Positions 42,708-51,857 of a stretch of 64,000 nucleotides of DNA are shown here, one piece after another. Numbering within the stretch: the first letter of the stretch is position 1; each line of letters starts with the position of its first letter. Source of the DNA: Thiohalocapsa sp963704155 (lineage in GTDB: Bacteria; Pseudomonadota; Gammaproteobacteria; Chromatiales; Chromatiaceae); assembly GCA_963704155.1 (NCBI GenBank), contig CAVPHF010000024.1:1-64000 (forward strand), written 5' to 3'. The notes beneath the pieces were generated by a model that was not told the origin of the DNA, did not search any database, and saw nothing but the letters and a program-made list of their open reading frames with translations. The position numbers were made by a program, and so were the translations under genes.

Positions 42708-43973
42708 ATGTCGAATTCCGAGAGCTTCGCCGACGCCGACGCGCAACTGAACGAGGCGGCACTGGCATATCACGCGGAGCCTTCGCCCGGAAAAACGGCC
42801 ATTGAGATCAAGAAGCCGGCGGAGACACAGCGCGACCTATCGCTGGCCTATACGCCGGGCGTCGCCGAGCCGGTGCGGCGTATCGAGCAGGATCCGGACG
42901 ACGCCTACCGTTACACCAACAAGGGGAACCTGGTGGCGGTCATCACCGATGGCAGCGCCGTGCTGGGGCTGGGCAAGGTCGGCGCACTCGCCAGCAAGCC
43001 GGTCATGGAGGGCAAGGCCGTCCTGTTCAAGCACTTCGCCGATATCGACGTATTCGACATCGAGGTCTACGCACGCCACCCGCAGGAGTTCATCGATACG
43101 GTGCGGCGCATCGCACCGACCTTCGGTGGCATCAATCTCGAGGATATCGCCGCGCCCCACTGCTTCGAGATCGAACAGATCCTGATCGACGCACTGGATA
43201 TCCCCGTCTTCCACGACGATCAACACGGCACGGCGATCATCATTGCCGCTGGACTACTGAACGCGCTGGAGATCCAGGGCAAGAGCCTGGAGGATGCTCG
43301 CATCGTCGTACTGGGCGCGGGCGCCGCCGGCATCGCCGCCATCCGATTGTTGATGACGCTGGGCGGGCGCCGCAACAACATCTTCGCAGTCGACCGCCAG
43401 GGCGTGATCCACACCAGTCGCCGCGACCTAAACCCGTTCAAGTTCGGCATCGCGGCCGATACCGAGAAACGGACGCTGGCCGACGCGATGCAGGATGCCG
43501 ACGTCTTCATCGGCGTGTCCGGCCCCGACCTGGTCAGTCCGCAGATGTTGGCAGCCATGGCGCCGCGACCGATCGTCTTTGCGCTGTCCAACCCGGTACC
43601 GGAAATCCGCCCGGAGTTGGCCTGGTCGGTGCGCGATGATTTGCTCCTGGCGACCGGTCGCTCGGATTATCCGAACCAGGTGAACAATGTGCTCGGCTTC
43701 CCGTTCATCTTTCGCGGCGCGCTGGACGTGCGCGCATCGCGCATCAACACGGAGATGCAAATCGCTGCCGTGAACGCGCTCAAGGACCTCACTCGTGAGC
43801 CGGTCCCGCAGTCGGTGCTCGACGCCTATGGACTCGAGCACTTGGCGCACGGTCCGGAGTACATCATCCCGAAGCCCTTCGACCCGCGCCTGCGCGGGAC
43901 GGTCGCCCCAGCGGTAGCCCGCGCGGCGGTCGCTAGCGGTGTCGCGCGCATCCCGTACACTGGGGACGCCTGA
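42708..43973 (+). CDS. maeB: NADP-type malic enzyme, short form
   Basis: This 421-residue enzyme decarboxylates malate to pyruvate. It has 'LSLAYTPGVAEPVRRIEQDP', 'VLGLGKVGALASKPVMEGKA', 'GGINLEDIAAPHCFEIEQIL', 'VFHDDQHGTAIIIAAGLLNA', the dinucleotide site 'VVLGAGAAGIAAIRLL' and 'VFALSNPVPEIRPELAW'. It resembles the N-terminal catalytic part of MaeB but lacks the C-terminal phosphotransacetylase-like domain of the enterobacterial enzyme, a common variant. Cofactor preference (NAD or NADP) is not certain from sequence. ATG at 42708. Confidence 0.93.
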   Translation: MSNSESFADADAQLNEAALAYHAEPSPGKTAIEIKKPAETQRDLSLAYTPGVAEPVRRIEQDPDDAYRYTNKGNLVAVITDGSAVLGLGKVGALASKPVMEGKAVLFKHFADIDVFDIEVYARHPQEFIDTVRRIAPTFGGINLEDIAAPHCFEIEQILIDALDIPVFHDDQHGTAIIIAAGLLNALEIQGKSLEDARIVVLGAGAAGIAAIRLLMTLGGRRNNIFAVDRQGVIHTSRRDLNPFKFGIAADTEKRTLADAMQDADVFIGVSGPDLVSPQMLAAMAPRPIVFALSNPVPEIRPELAWSVRDDLLLATGRSDYPNQVNNVLGFPFIFRGALDVRASRINTEMQIAAVNALKDLTREPVPQSVLDAYGLEHLAHGPEYIIPKPFDPRLRGTVAPAVARAAVASGVARIPYTGDA

Positions 43974-44050
43974 ACCGAAGGATCAAGACCTACTCGAGGC
44001 CAACCGAGACACAGGTCGGCTTGACCACCAACCCTAGCGGAGGAAAGCGA

Positions 44051-44206
44051 ATGAAGAAGACCGCCGACGAAAGGGGTTTCTCGGCGCTGGACATCAGGAC
44101 GCGCATGCTCGGCGGTCACAACAGCACTGCCGGGGCAACACCGAAGAACCGGATCGAGACACGTCTGCAGGTAGGCGATCAGACAGAAATCGTCTTAACG
44201 CGCTGA
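44051..44206 (+). CDS. small hypothetical protein (51 residues)
   Basis: The ATG at 44051 follows an excellent ribosome site (GGAGGAAA, 44039-44046), which is why I accept this short gene and reject an earlier in-frame start at 44021. The protein is basic, has no signal or membrane segment, and reads 'MKKTADERGFSALDIRTRML' then GGHNSTAGATPKNRIETRLQ and VGDQTEIVLTR. I do not recognise a family. It lies between malic enzyme and citrate synthase on the same strand, 77 bases after the former. Confidence 0.55.
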   Translation: MKKTADERGFSALDIRTRMLGGHNSTAGATPKNRIETRLQVGDQTEIVLTR

Positions 44207-44399
44207 GCCGATACCGGCCATGACAGCGCCAGTCCTGTAGCGGTCTAGGCATAACTAGGGGACAATTCGAGCCTGACCAGCATGCGCCGACCCGGCGCAC
44301 CGGCGGGCGCGGCATCGCTCCTCGATCCAACTTTCGCGACGGTCTGCATCCTGCCCGTCGCTGCGGCTCATACCGCCTTAGAACCCGAGAGTACAGCCC

Positions 44400-45698
44400 A
44401 TGGCCAATGACACCGTCACCCTCACGAACAACGCCGACGGCAAGCAATACGAGTTCCCGATGAGACAGGGCACCCTTGGCCCCGGCGCCGTGGATATTTC
44501 GTCGCTCTATCGGGAAGCTGGATTCTTCACCTACGACCCCGGCTTCATGGCCACCGCGAGCTGTCACAGCGCCATCACCTACATCGACGGCGAGCAGGGC
44601 ATCCTGCTCTATCGGGGCTACCCAATCGAGCAGCTTGCGACCAAGGCGAGCTTCTTGGAAGTCGCCTATCTATTGCTGTACGGGGATCTGCCGAAAGACA
44701 CCCAATTGCTGGACTTCGAGCGGGTCATCACGACCCACACGATGATGAACGAGAACCTGAAGGACTTCCTTAGCGGGTTCCATTACGACGCTCACCCCAT
44801 GGCCATCCTGTGTGGTGTCGTCGGCTCTCTGTCCGCCTTCTATCACGAATCTATCGACGTCAACGACCCCCACTACCGGGAGGTCTCGGCACATCGGTTG
44901 ATTGCCAAGGTGCCTACCATCGCCGCGGCGGCTTACAAGCACTTCGTCGGCGAGCCGATCATGTACCCGCGCAATGATCTGCGCTATGGCGCGAACTTCC
45001 TGCACATGATGTTCGCCACGCCCTGCTCACCGTACAAACCGGATCTGCTGGCCGAGAAGGCACTGAACCTGCTCTTCATCCTGCACGCCGACCATGAACA
45101 GAACGCCAGCACCTCGACGGTGCGGCTCGCGGGCAGCTCCGGAGCTAACCCCTTCGCCTGTATCGCGGCCGGCATCGCGTCGCTCTGGGGGCCCGCCCAC
45201 GGCGGCGCCAACGAGGCGGTGATCGATATGCTAAATGAGATCGGCGATGTCGCCAACGTGCCCAAATTCATCGACAAGGCGAAGGACAAGGACGACGCCT
45301 TTCGGCTGATGGGGTTCGGACACCGCGTCTACAAGAACTACGACCCGCGTGCAAAGATCATCCGCGAGGTCTGCCACCAAGTATTGGACCAGATGGCCAG
45401 CAAGGTCGACAGCCCGCTGTTCGAGCTGGCCCTGAGGCTCGAAGAGATTGCGATCGATGACGAATATTTCGTCGAGCGCAAGCTCTATCCCAATGTCGAT
45501 TTCTACTCCGGCATCATCTACAGCGCACTGGGCATCCCGAGGAACATGTTCACCGTGATGTTCGCGGTCGCCCGCACGGTCGGCTGGGTCTCGCATTGGA
45601 TGGAGATGATGAGCGACCCGAACAACCGCATCGGCCGCCCCCGCCAGATCTACCACGGCCCAACGCCGCGCGACTATTTGCCGCTCTCCAAACGTTAG
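44400..45698 (+). CDS. gltA: citrate synthase (type II)
   Basis: This 432-residue hexameric-type citrate synthase condenses acetyl-CoA and oxaloacetate. Catalytic and binding motifs are 'PGFMATASCHSAITYIDGEQ', 'LLYRGYPIEQLA', 'ILHADHEQNASTSTVRLAGS', 'SLWGPAHGGANEAVIDML', 'MGFGHRVYKNYDPRAKIIRE' and 'GIPRNMFTVMFAVARTVGW'. The active-site residues are the His of 'ILHADHEQN' and 'MGFGHRVY' and a later Asp. ATG at 44400. The 193 bases upstream contain no other gene. The gene is intact. Confidence 0.96.
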   Translation: MANDTVTLTNNADGKQYEFPMRQGTLGPGAVDISSLYREAGFFTYDPGFMATASCHSAITYIDGEQGILLYRGYPIEQLATKASFLEVAYLLLYGDLPKDTQLLDFERVITTHTMMNENLKDFLSGFHYDAHPMAILCGVVGSLSAFYHESIDVNDPHYREVSAHRLIAKVPTIAAAAYKHFVGEPIMYPRNDLRYGANFLHMMFATPCSPYKPDLLAEKALNLLFILHADHEQNASTSTVRLAGSSGANPFACIAAGIASLWGPAHGGANEAVIDMLNEIGDVANVPKFIDKAKDKDDAFRLMGFGHRVYKNYDPRAKIIREVCHQVLDQMASKVDSPLFELALRLEEIAIDDEYFVERKLYPNVDFYSGIIYSALGIPRNMFTVMFAVARTVGWVSHWMEMMSDPNNRIGRPRQIYHGPTPRDYLPLSKR

Positions 45699-45717
45699 GG
45701 CGCGCGCCAGAAATCGC

Positions 45718-46404
45718 CTAATCAGGCGCTGAAGCAATCAGCCGCTGCAGGTCCGCCTCGCGCAGGCCCCGCTCGGGTCGGTCCGACACCGAACTCAGCG
45801 GCGGGTTGTGGCGCGCCTGGGGCGGCAGAACGACCAGACTGACCGGCACATCGCCGGCAATGAAGGTCAGCACTGAATGCATCTGGGCGCCGCCGCCGGC
45901 ATAGCGGAACTGATCGTCGCGCTGCTGCCACGGGATACTGCGCTCCAGCAGCTGCATGACCACCTCCTCGACGCTGTCGGCAAACAGCCACAGCTCCACT
46001 CCCTGTTCGCGGGTGCCGGTACCGTCCAGGGTCTGCCCGACCAGACGCGGCTCGAAGGCCGCGAATAGCCGCATCGCGGCCAATGCCTGTTGCCGCAGCA
46101 CGGCCAGCGTCTGCTGACGGTCGTCTGCATGAAACAGCCGCTGCTGCTCCAGCAGCGCGGAGTGAATCTCCTCGTTATCCGGCCAGCAACGCTTGTCGAC
46201 CACACCCAGGCGAGCGGCCGCCTTCCGTCGGGCGCGCTCGAATTCGCTCCCACCGAGGTCCACCAAAATGCGGGCCGATTCGTATGCAATTCGTTGGCGT
46301 TGCGACGCACAGTTGCCGCGCCCGGCGGCCATCGCGCCGAGGCCGGTCGCGGCCCGGCCGCTCTCGCGGCGGCCGACTGGCGCCGGCTGTCTGTCTTTGC
46401 CCAT
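45718..46404 (-). CDS. hypothetical protein, conserved-looking soluble
   Basis: This 228-residue protein has no membrane segment. It contains 'RQRIAYESARILVDLGGSEF', 'AARLGVVDKRCWPDNEEIHS', 'MRLFAAFEPRLVGQTLDGTG', 'WLFADSVEEVVMQLLERSIP' and 'VPVSLVVLPPQARHNPPLSS'. I recall similar proteins in other gammaproteobacteria, sometimes mislabelled as ligases, but I know no function. The 'FADSVEEVV' stretch with neighbouring acidic residues vaguely resembles nucleotidyltransferase-type folds, a weak inference. ATG at 46404; it is convergent with gltA and divergent from the pil operon. A small hairpin (CGCCT, loop AATC, AGGCG) overlaps its stop. Confidence 0.7.
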   Translation of the reverse strand: MGKDRQPAPVGRRESGRAATGLGAMAAGRGNCASQRQRIAYESARILVDLGGSEFERARRKAAARLGVVDKRCWPDNEEIHSALLEQQRLFHADDRQQTLAVLRQQALAAMRLFAAFEPRLVGQTLDGTGTREQGVELWLFADSVEEVVMQLLERSIPWQQRDDQFRYAGGGAQMHSVLTFIAGDVPVSLVVLPPQARHNPPLSSVSDRPERGLREADLQRLIASAPD

Positions 46405-46601
46405 TTCGCCTCGGCATGATGCGCCTCTGTTATCTCAGCAGTACCGATCCCGATGGTATCAGCGCACCCCTGGGTTATCGACGTCGCCGGTATCGACATG
46501 ACCGAGGTCGAGGGCCAAGTCGGTTGGCCGTTCCCTTTTCGAAAGCAAGGCATAAATCGCAAGAATGAGAACTGCATCACAAATAGGGCGCTCAGCACGA
46601 G

Positions 46602-46628
46602 TTGCAAATTCCCCATTCCTGATATAGT
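46602..46628 (+). promoter_or_regulatory. candidate promoter of the pilMNOPQ operon
   Basis: In an AT-richer part of the 284-base region upstream of pilM lie TTGCAA (46602-46607) and TATAGT (46623-46628), separated by 15 bases, which is shorter than the ideal 17. The ATG of pilM is about 60 bases downstream. The remainder of 46405-46688 shows nothing else. Confidence 0.35.
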
Positions 46629-46688
46629 TAGCATCGCAAGCGAATAAAGTTTATAAGCTTGATCTCGTAACAGCCTCTGACTCAAGTA

Positions 46689-47765
46689 ATGTTCAGCCTG
46701 CGTCCGAAGACTCGACACCTACTGGGCATCGACATCAGCTCGACATCGATCAAGCTGCTTGAATTGTCGCAAACCACCGGCTCGAGCACGGAACTCTATC
46801 GGATCGAGTCATTCGCCATTGAGCCGCTGCCCCCCGCCGCGGTGGCGGAGAAGAAGATCGCGGACGTCGCTGCCGTCGGCGAAGGCATTAGGCGCGCAGT
46901 TGCCGTCGCCGGAACCAAGGTCAAGCGCGCGGCGGTGGCCGTCTCGGGCTCCGCTGTCATCACCAAGACCATCGCTATGTCAGCGGCCTTGTCCGATGCC
47001 GACATGGAGGCCCAGATCCAGCTCGAGGCCGATCAGTACATCCCCTATCCGCTCGAGGAGGTCAACATCGATTTCGACGTGCTTGGCCCGTCCAGCAACA
47101 ATCCGGACATGGTCGACGTGCTGCTCGCGGCCTCGCGGCGCGAGAATGTCGACGACCGCGTTGCGGCACTGCAAATGGCCGGCCTCTCTGCGGAGATCGT
47201 CGACGTCGAGGCCTATGCGATGGAGAATGCCTACACGCTGCTGCTTGGGCACCTCGACGATGAGCAGCGGAGCGATCAAACTGTCGCGATTGCGGACATC
47301 GGCGCCAACACGACGACCCTGCACATGCTGAATGGCGGCAAGATTGTGTACACCCGAGAGCAAAACTTCGGTGGCAATCAACTGCTGGACGAGATCGATC
47401 ACCGCTACAGCATCTCCAGACAAGAGGCTTTCGAGAAGCTCGTCACCAACCGACTGCCGGCGCAGATCAACCAGGAGGTTATTGGACCGTTCAACGAGGC
47501 ACTGGCGCAGCAGATCGCCCGCGCGCTGCAATTCTTTTATTCCGCCAGCAACTTCCAGCGCACCGATCGAGTCTTCCTCGCCGGCGGCGCCGCCGCCATT
47601 GCCGATATCGACGGCTTGACTGAGGGGCGACTCGGATTTCCGGTCTCGATCGCCGATCCCTTCAGTCAGATGGGACTCGCCGTCGGCATCGATGCAGACG
47701 CCGTCGCGCGCGCAGCGCCCTCGATGATGATCGCGGCCGGCCTAGCCCTGCGCGCCTTCGACTGA
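46689..47765 (+). CDS. pilM: type IV pilus assembly protein PilM
   Basis: This 358-residue actin-like ATPase fold protein of the cytoplasmic pilus ring opens with 'LLGIDISSTSIKLLELSQ', then 'LEADQYIPYPLEEVNIDFDV' (the conserved EAxxYIPxP element), 'VDVEAYAMENAY', 'VAIADIGANTTTLHMLNGGK', 'YTREQNFGGNQLLDEI' and 'VFLAGGAAAIADIDGL'. PilM binds the cytoplasmic N-terminus of PilN. It starts the operon pilM-N-O-P-Q, with the next gene beginning one base after its stop. Confidence 0.96.
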   Translation: MFSLRPKTRHLLGIDISSTSIKLLELSQTTGSSTELYRIESFAIEPLPPAAVAEKKIADVAAVGEGIRRAVAVAGTKVKRAAVAVSGSAVITKTIAMSAALSDADMEAQIQLEADQYIPYPLEEVNIDFDVLGPSSNNPDMVDVLLAASRRENVDDRVAALQMAGLSAEIVDVEAYAMENAYTLLLGHLDDEQRSDQTVAIADIGANTTTLHMLNGGKIVYTREQNFGGNQLLDEIDHRYSISRQEAFEKLVTNRLPAQINQEVIGPFNEALAQQIARALQFFYSASNFQRTDRVFLAGGAAAIADIDGLTEGRLGFPVSIADPFSQMGLAVGIDADAVARAAPSMMIAAGLALRAFD

Positions 47766-47766
47766 C

Positions 47767-48336
47767 ATGGCAAGAATCAACCTGCTGCCCTGGCGCGAAG
47801 AAGCGCGCCGCCGCCGACTGCGTGACTTTGCCATCGCGGCGGGTGCGGCGGTGGCAACCGTGATCCTGATCGGCATGGGCGTACGCCTCCAGATCCAGAG
47901 CATGATCGACGGCCAGACCGACCGTAATCAACGGCTGGAGCAGGAGATTGCCCAACTCAACGTGCGCATACGCGAGATCGACGACCTGGAGGCGCAGAAG
48001 GCCCGCTTGCTGGCGCGAATGAATGTCATACAGCAACTGCAAGAAAGCCGCCCGGAAGTCGTCCATTTGTTCGATGAGTTGGTCACTGCGATCCCCGAAG
48101 GCGTGTTCGTCACCCGCGTCAGCCAGCAGAACAATCGCGTCGAAGTCGAGGGGCGCGCGCAGTCCAACGCCCGCGTGTCCGCTTTCATGCGCAACATTCA
48201 AGCATCGAACTGGATCGGCCAGCCGCAGTTGCTGGTGATCGAGAACAAGGATCAGACCGGAACCGGCCTCAGTCATTTCCGGCTCGGTTTCACACAGCAG
48301 CGGGTGGAGGAATCCGAGCAGCAGGCGTTGCTCTGA
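47767..48336 (+). CDS. pilN: type IV pilus inner-membrane protein PilN
   Basis: This 189-residue bitopic protein carries the PilM-binding N-terminus 'MARINLLPWREEARRRRL', then a membrane span at about residues 20-40, a periplasmic coiled coil ('NQRLEQEIAQLNVRIREID') and a ferredoxin-like C-terminal domain. The INLLPWR motif is diagnostic. It forms a heterodimer with PilO and links PilM to PilP and the secretin. Confidence 0.96.
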   Translation: MARINLLPWREEARRRRLRDFAIAAGAAVATVILIGMGVRLQIQSMIDGQTDRNQRLEQEIAQLNVRIREIDDLEAQKARLLARMNVIQQLQESRPEVVHLFDELVTAIPEGVFVTRVSQQNNRVEVEGRAQSNARVSAFMRNIQASNWIGQPQLLVIENKDQTGTGLSHFRLGFTQQRVEESEQQALL

Positions 48337-48347
48337 ACAATAGTCAC

Positions 48348-48956
48348 ATGGACCTCAGCGAACTCAACGAACTCGAACTCAGCAATATCGGCGAATGGCC
48401 GGTGGTTGCGAAGACGCTGGTGATCATCGTCCTGGCCGGACTGATCGGCTTCGGCTGGTACCATTTCGTCGTCAAAGACCAGCTGCAGCGCCTCGATTCC
48501 ACCAAGGCAAAAGAGACCGAACTGCGCGCCTCCTTCGAAAAGAAACAAGAAAAGGCCGCCAACCTGGAGGCATACCGGGAACAGCTGGCCGAGATGCGCG
48601 AATCCTTCGGCGCCATGCTGCGCCAGTTACCGGACGAGACCGAGGTTGCGGCGCTCTTGGTGGACGTCTCCCAGACCGGATTGGCCTCGGGCTTGGAATT
48701 CGAGCTTTTTCAGCCATCGCCCGAGCAGAACAAAGAGTTCTATGCCGAGCTGCCCATCCGCGTGCGCGTCACCGGGCGTTATCATGACTTCGGGCGCTTC
48801 ATCAGCGGCCTCGCGACGCTGCCGCGCATCGTAACGATACACAATGTCGACATGAGTGCGCCAGGCAAGGGCGGCGACGGTGCGGCAGCCCAGCGCCTGG
48901 CAATGGAGGCGACGGTGAAGACCTATCGCTACCTTGACGACGCCACCGTGGAGTAA
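48348..48956 (+). CDS. pilO: type IV pilus inner-membrane protein PilO
   Basis: The 202-residue bitopic protein has a short cytoplasmic start, a membrane span at about residues 22-42 ('KTLVIIVLAGLIGFGWYHFV'), a coiled coil rich in Lys/Glu ('SFEKKQEKAANLEAYREQLA') and the typical domain 'MLRQLPDETEVAALLVDVSQ', 'PVRVRVTGRYHDFGRFI'-like sequence (here PIRVRVTGRYHDFGRFISGL). It pairs with PilN in the alignment subcomplex and lies 11 bases after pilN. Confidence 0.95.
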   Translation: MDLSELNELELSNIGEWPVVAKTLVIIVLAGLIGFGWYHFVVKDQLQRLDSTKAKETELRASFEKKQEKAANLEAYREQLAEMRESFGAMLRQLPDETEVAALLVDVSQTGLASGLEFELFQPSPEQNKEFYAELPIRVRVTGRYHDFGRFISGLATLPRIVTIHNVDMSAPGKGGDGAAAQRLAMEATVKTYRYLDDATVE

Positions 48957-48965
48957 TGAGGCGCA

Positions 48966-49487
48966 ATGATGCGATGGCGCCTGAGCACAGTCCCTCTGTT
49001 GATCCTGCTCGCCGCCGCGTGCGGCCGTTCGAATATGGATGAGCTTGCAGGCTACGTCGAACAGGTCAAGCAACGCCCGCCCGGCCCACTTGAGCCCCTG
49101 CCCGACATCCCCGCGGTCGATACCTTTCTCTACGAACCTGGCGATCGGCGCGACCCCTTCGTGATGGACGACCAGACGGCACAGGCCGTGATGCCGAACA
49201 CGTCCGGAGGCATTGCCCCGGATCGGCTGCGCCGCCGCGAAGAATTAGAGAACTATTCGCTCGACTCGCTGAAGATGGTTGGAACGCTCGAGCAGAACGA
49301 GACCCGTTGGGCGCTCGTAGTCGCGCCGGACGGTATCCTGCATCGCGTCCGCGTCGGCAACTACCTCGGAAAGAACAACGGCCAAATCACCCTGATCAGC
49401 CCAGAGATCATCCAACTCACGGAGATCATCGGCGACGGCCCGGGCAGTTGGCGCGAGCGAGAGTCCTCTATCGCACTCAGACAATAG
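48966..49487 (+). CDS. pilP: type IV pilus lipoprotein PilP
   Basis: This 173-residue lipoprotein has an N-terminal lipobox (LLILLAAACGRS, Cys near residue 19). Its middle is a disordered Pro-rich linker ('QRPPGPLEPLPDIPAV' then 'YEPGDRRDPF'). The C-terminal beta domain has 'LDSLKMVGTLEQNETRWALV' and 'VRVGNYLGKNNGQITLISPE'. PilP links the PilNO dimer to the PilQ secretin. Ten bases separate it from pilO, and pilQ begins 11 bases after its stop. Confidence 0.95.
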   Translation: MMRWRLSTVPLLILLAAACGRSNMDELAGYVEQVKQRPPGPLEPLPDIPAVDTFLYEPGDRRDPFVMDDQTAQAVMPNTSGGIAPDRLRRREELENYSLDSLKMVGTLEQNETRWALVVAPDGILHRVRVGNYLGKNNGQITLISPEIIQLTEIIGDGPGSWRERESSIALRQ

Positions 49488-49498
49488 CAGGCGCAAAC

Positions 49499-51808
49499 AT
49501 GAGTCAGGAGACGACGCCGGAGACGACCCAGGAGACTAGCGACATGCGCGGCCAAGACACGAACAGCGTCGCGTTAACCGACGCCAGACAGATCCGCGCC
49601 GCCGCGCGGCGACTCGCCGCACTCGGGATGCTGTTCGGCGTCTGGCTCGGCACTCCGTCGGCCGCGGCGGCAGCCGTGCTCGAGGACGTCGAATTTGCCT
49701 CGCTGCCCGGCAACCAGGTCGAGATCGACCTGGTGTTTTCCGGCCCTGTGCCGACACCAACCGACTTCGCTACCGAGAATCCGGCCCGCATCGCCATCGA
49801 CTTTCCCGGCGTCAACAGCGGCCTCGACAAAAAATCAATGCCGATCGGACTCGGCGTAGCCCACAGTCTTGTTGCCATCGAGGCCAGCGACCGCACGCGT
49901 GTAGTCATCAACCTGAACGACAGCGTGCCCTACGAAGTCTCGACCCGCGGCAATCGCGTCACCATTGCGCTGAACCCGGAGCGCTCAGCGCCGATACCGG
50001 TGCAGGCACCACGAGCGCCAAGCAGCGGGGGCACGATGCGAGCCGCAACGCGCCAAGCCCCCCGCGGAGCGGTCAAGAACATCGACTTCCGCCGCGGCGC
50101 TGGCGGCGAGGGCCGGGTCATCATCACCCTGCCCTCGGCCGACACCGCCGTGAGCGTGCGCGAAGAAGGCCGCGACGTCATTGTCGACATCGCCAACACC
50201 GAGTTGCCGCAACGCCTGTTCCGACGACTCGATGTGATGGATTTCGCGACACCGGTCACCGCGGTCGAATCCAGGGCGGTCGGCCGCGACGTGAAGATCG
50301 ACGTCAAGACCGCCGACGAGTTCGACTACCTGGCCTACCAGACGGACAACCTGTTCACGCTCGAGTTTCGCGCCCTCACCACGGCCGAGAAGGAGCAACT
50401 CGAGCGCGACAAGATCGTCTATAGCGGCGACCGACTGTCGCTCAATTTTCAGGACATTGAGGTGCGCGCCGTACTCCAGTTGCTAGCCGACTTCACTGGC
50501 CTCAACCTGGTCGCCAGCGATACGGTGCGCGGCAACATCACACTGCGGCTGAAGAACGTGCCCTGGGATCAGGCGCTCGACATCATCCTGAAGACCAAAG
50601 GGTTGTCGATGCGTCAGACCGGCAACGTCATCATGGTGGCGCCGACCCAGGAAATTGCGGCCCAGGAAAAGCTGGAACTTGAATCGAAGATGCAGATCGA
50701 GGAACTGGCGCCGCTGCGATCCGAGTTCATCCAGGTCAACTACGCCAAGGCCGCGAGCCTGGCCGGGCTGCTGGACTCCGAAAACAACAGCATGCTCACA
50801 CCGGACCGCGGCAGTGTCAGCGTCGATGCGCGCACCAACACGCTGCTGGTCCAGGACACCGCGGCCAGGCTGGAGGAGATTCGCCGCCTCGTCAACCGGC
50901 TTGACGTGCCGGTGCGCCAGGTGATGATCGAGTCGCGGGTGGTGATCGCCAACAATGACTTTGCCCGCGATCTGGGTGTGCGTTTCGGCGTGACCGGGTC
51001 GACGGGTGCCACGGGCAGCAACGAGCTGTTGGTCGCCGGCGGTCAGCCGGGCCACCTCGGCGGCACCGCCGAGATCAACAAGGGGCCCTTCCTCGGCGCC
51101 TACGACCCGGCCTTCTACCAGGTGCCGTCGCCGGACGCCGGACCTTTCCGCGGCTCCGGGCAGCCGTTGGTGCCTTACAACTCCGCCATCGAGATCCCGG
51201 CCGGCTCGGGCAACGAGGCGCTGATGGTCAACCTGCCGGCGCCAACGCCGTCGGGCGCCATCAACTTCCTGCTCGGCAAGGTCGGCTCCCACCTGATCCA
51301 GCTCGAACTCTCGGCGATGCAACGCGAGGGGCGCGGCGAGGTCATCTCATCACCACGCGTCGTGACATCCGACCAGCACCAGGCGGTCATCAAGGTCGGT
51401 CAGGAGATTCCTTATCAGGAGGCCACCGGCGAGGGCAACACCTCGGTCTCGTTCAAGGAGGCGCTGCTGAAGCTAGAGGTCACGCCGCACATCACGCCCG
51501 ACGACCGCATCATCATGGATCTGTCGGTCAACAAGGACAATCCAGACTTCACCCGCGATGTGCTCGGCGTCCCACCGATTGACACACGCTCGGTCGAGAC
51601 CTCGGTGCTGGTCGATAACGGCGAGACGGTGGTGCTCGGCGGCGTGTACGAGCGAGAAAAGACCTTCCAGCGTGAGCAGGTGCCATGGCTCGGTGATCTG
51701 CCGGTGGTCGGCAATCTGTTCAAGACCACACAGCGCCAGGACAACAACGAGGAGCTGTTGATCTTCGTCACGCCGAAGATCCTGAAGGGCGAGCTGGCCA
51801 ATCGGTAA
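49499..51808 (+). CDS. pilQ: type IV pilus secretin PilQ
   Basis: This 769-residue outer-membrane secretin forms the pilus exit pore. The start is ATG 49499. A signal-type hydrophobic stretch at about residues 40-60 follows a long polar N-terminus. Two AMIN domains (about 62-265; 'VLEDVEFASLPGNQVEIDLV' and 'VKNIDFRRGAGGEGRVIITL') bind peptidoglycan. Then come an STN domain ('LSLNFQDIEVRAVLQLLADF', 'VPWDQALDIILKTKGLSMRQ'), a secretin N domain and the secretin core with 'VISSPRVVTSDQHQAVIKVG', 'PDDRIIMDLSVNKDNPDF' and 'GETVVLGGVYEREKTFQREQ'. The gene is intact and ends the pilus operon. Confidence 0.95.
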   Translation: MSQETTPETTQETSDMRGQDTNSVALTDARQIRAAARRLAALGMLFGVWLGTPSAAAAAVLEDVEFASLPGNQVEIDLVFSGPVPTPTDFATENPARIAIDFPGVNSGLDKKSMPIGLGVAHSLVAIEASDRTRVVINLNDSVPYEVSTRGNRVTIALNPERSAPIPVQAPRAPSSGGTMRAATRQAPRGAVKNIDFRRGAGGEGRVIITLPSADTAVSVREEGRDVIVDIANTELPQRLFRRLDVMDFATPVTAVESRAVGRDVKIDVKTADEFDYLAYQTDNLFTLEFRALTTAEKEQLERDKIVYSGDRLSLNFQDIEVRAVLQLLADFTGLNLVASDTVRGNITLRLKNVPWDQALDIILKTKGLSMRQTGNVIMVAPTQEIAAQEKLELESKMQIEELAPLRSEFIQVNYAKAASLAGLLDSENNSMLTPDRGSVSVDARTNTLLVQDTAARLEEIRRLVNRLDVPVRQVMIESRVVIANNDFARDLGVRFGVTGSTGATGSNELLVAGGQPGHLGGTAEINKGPFLGAYDPAFYQVPSPDAGPFRGSGQPLVPYNSAIEIPAGSGNEALMVNLPAPTPSGAINFLLGKVGSHLIQLELSAMQREGRGEVISSPRVVTSDQHQAVIKVGQEIPYQEATGEGNTSVSFKEALLKLEVTPHITPDDRIIMDLSVNKDNPDFTRDVLGVPPIDTRSVETSVLVDNGETVVLGGVYEREKTFQREQVPWLGDLPVVGNLFKTTQRQDNNEELLIFVTPKILKGELANR

Positions 51809-51857
51809 CCGAAACCGGCCTTGCTCATGCGCGCCAAATCTGGCATACCTGATAGGC

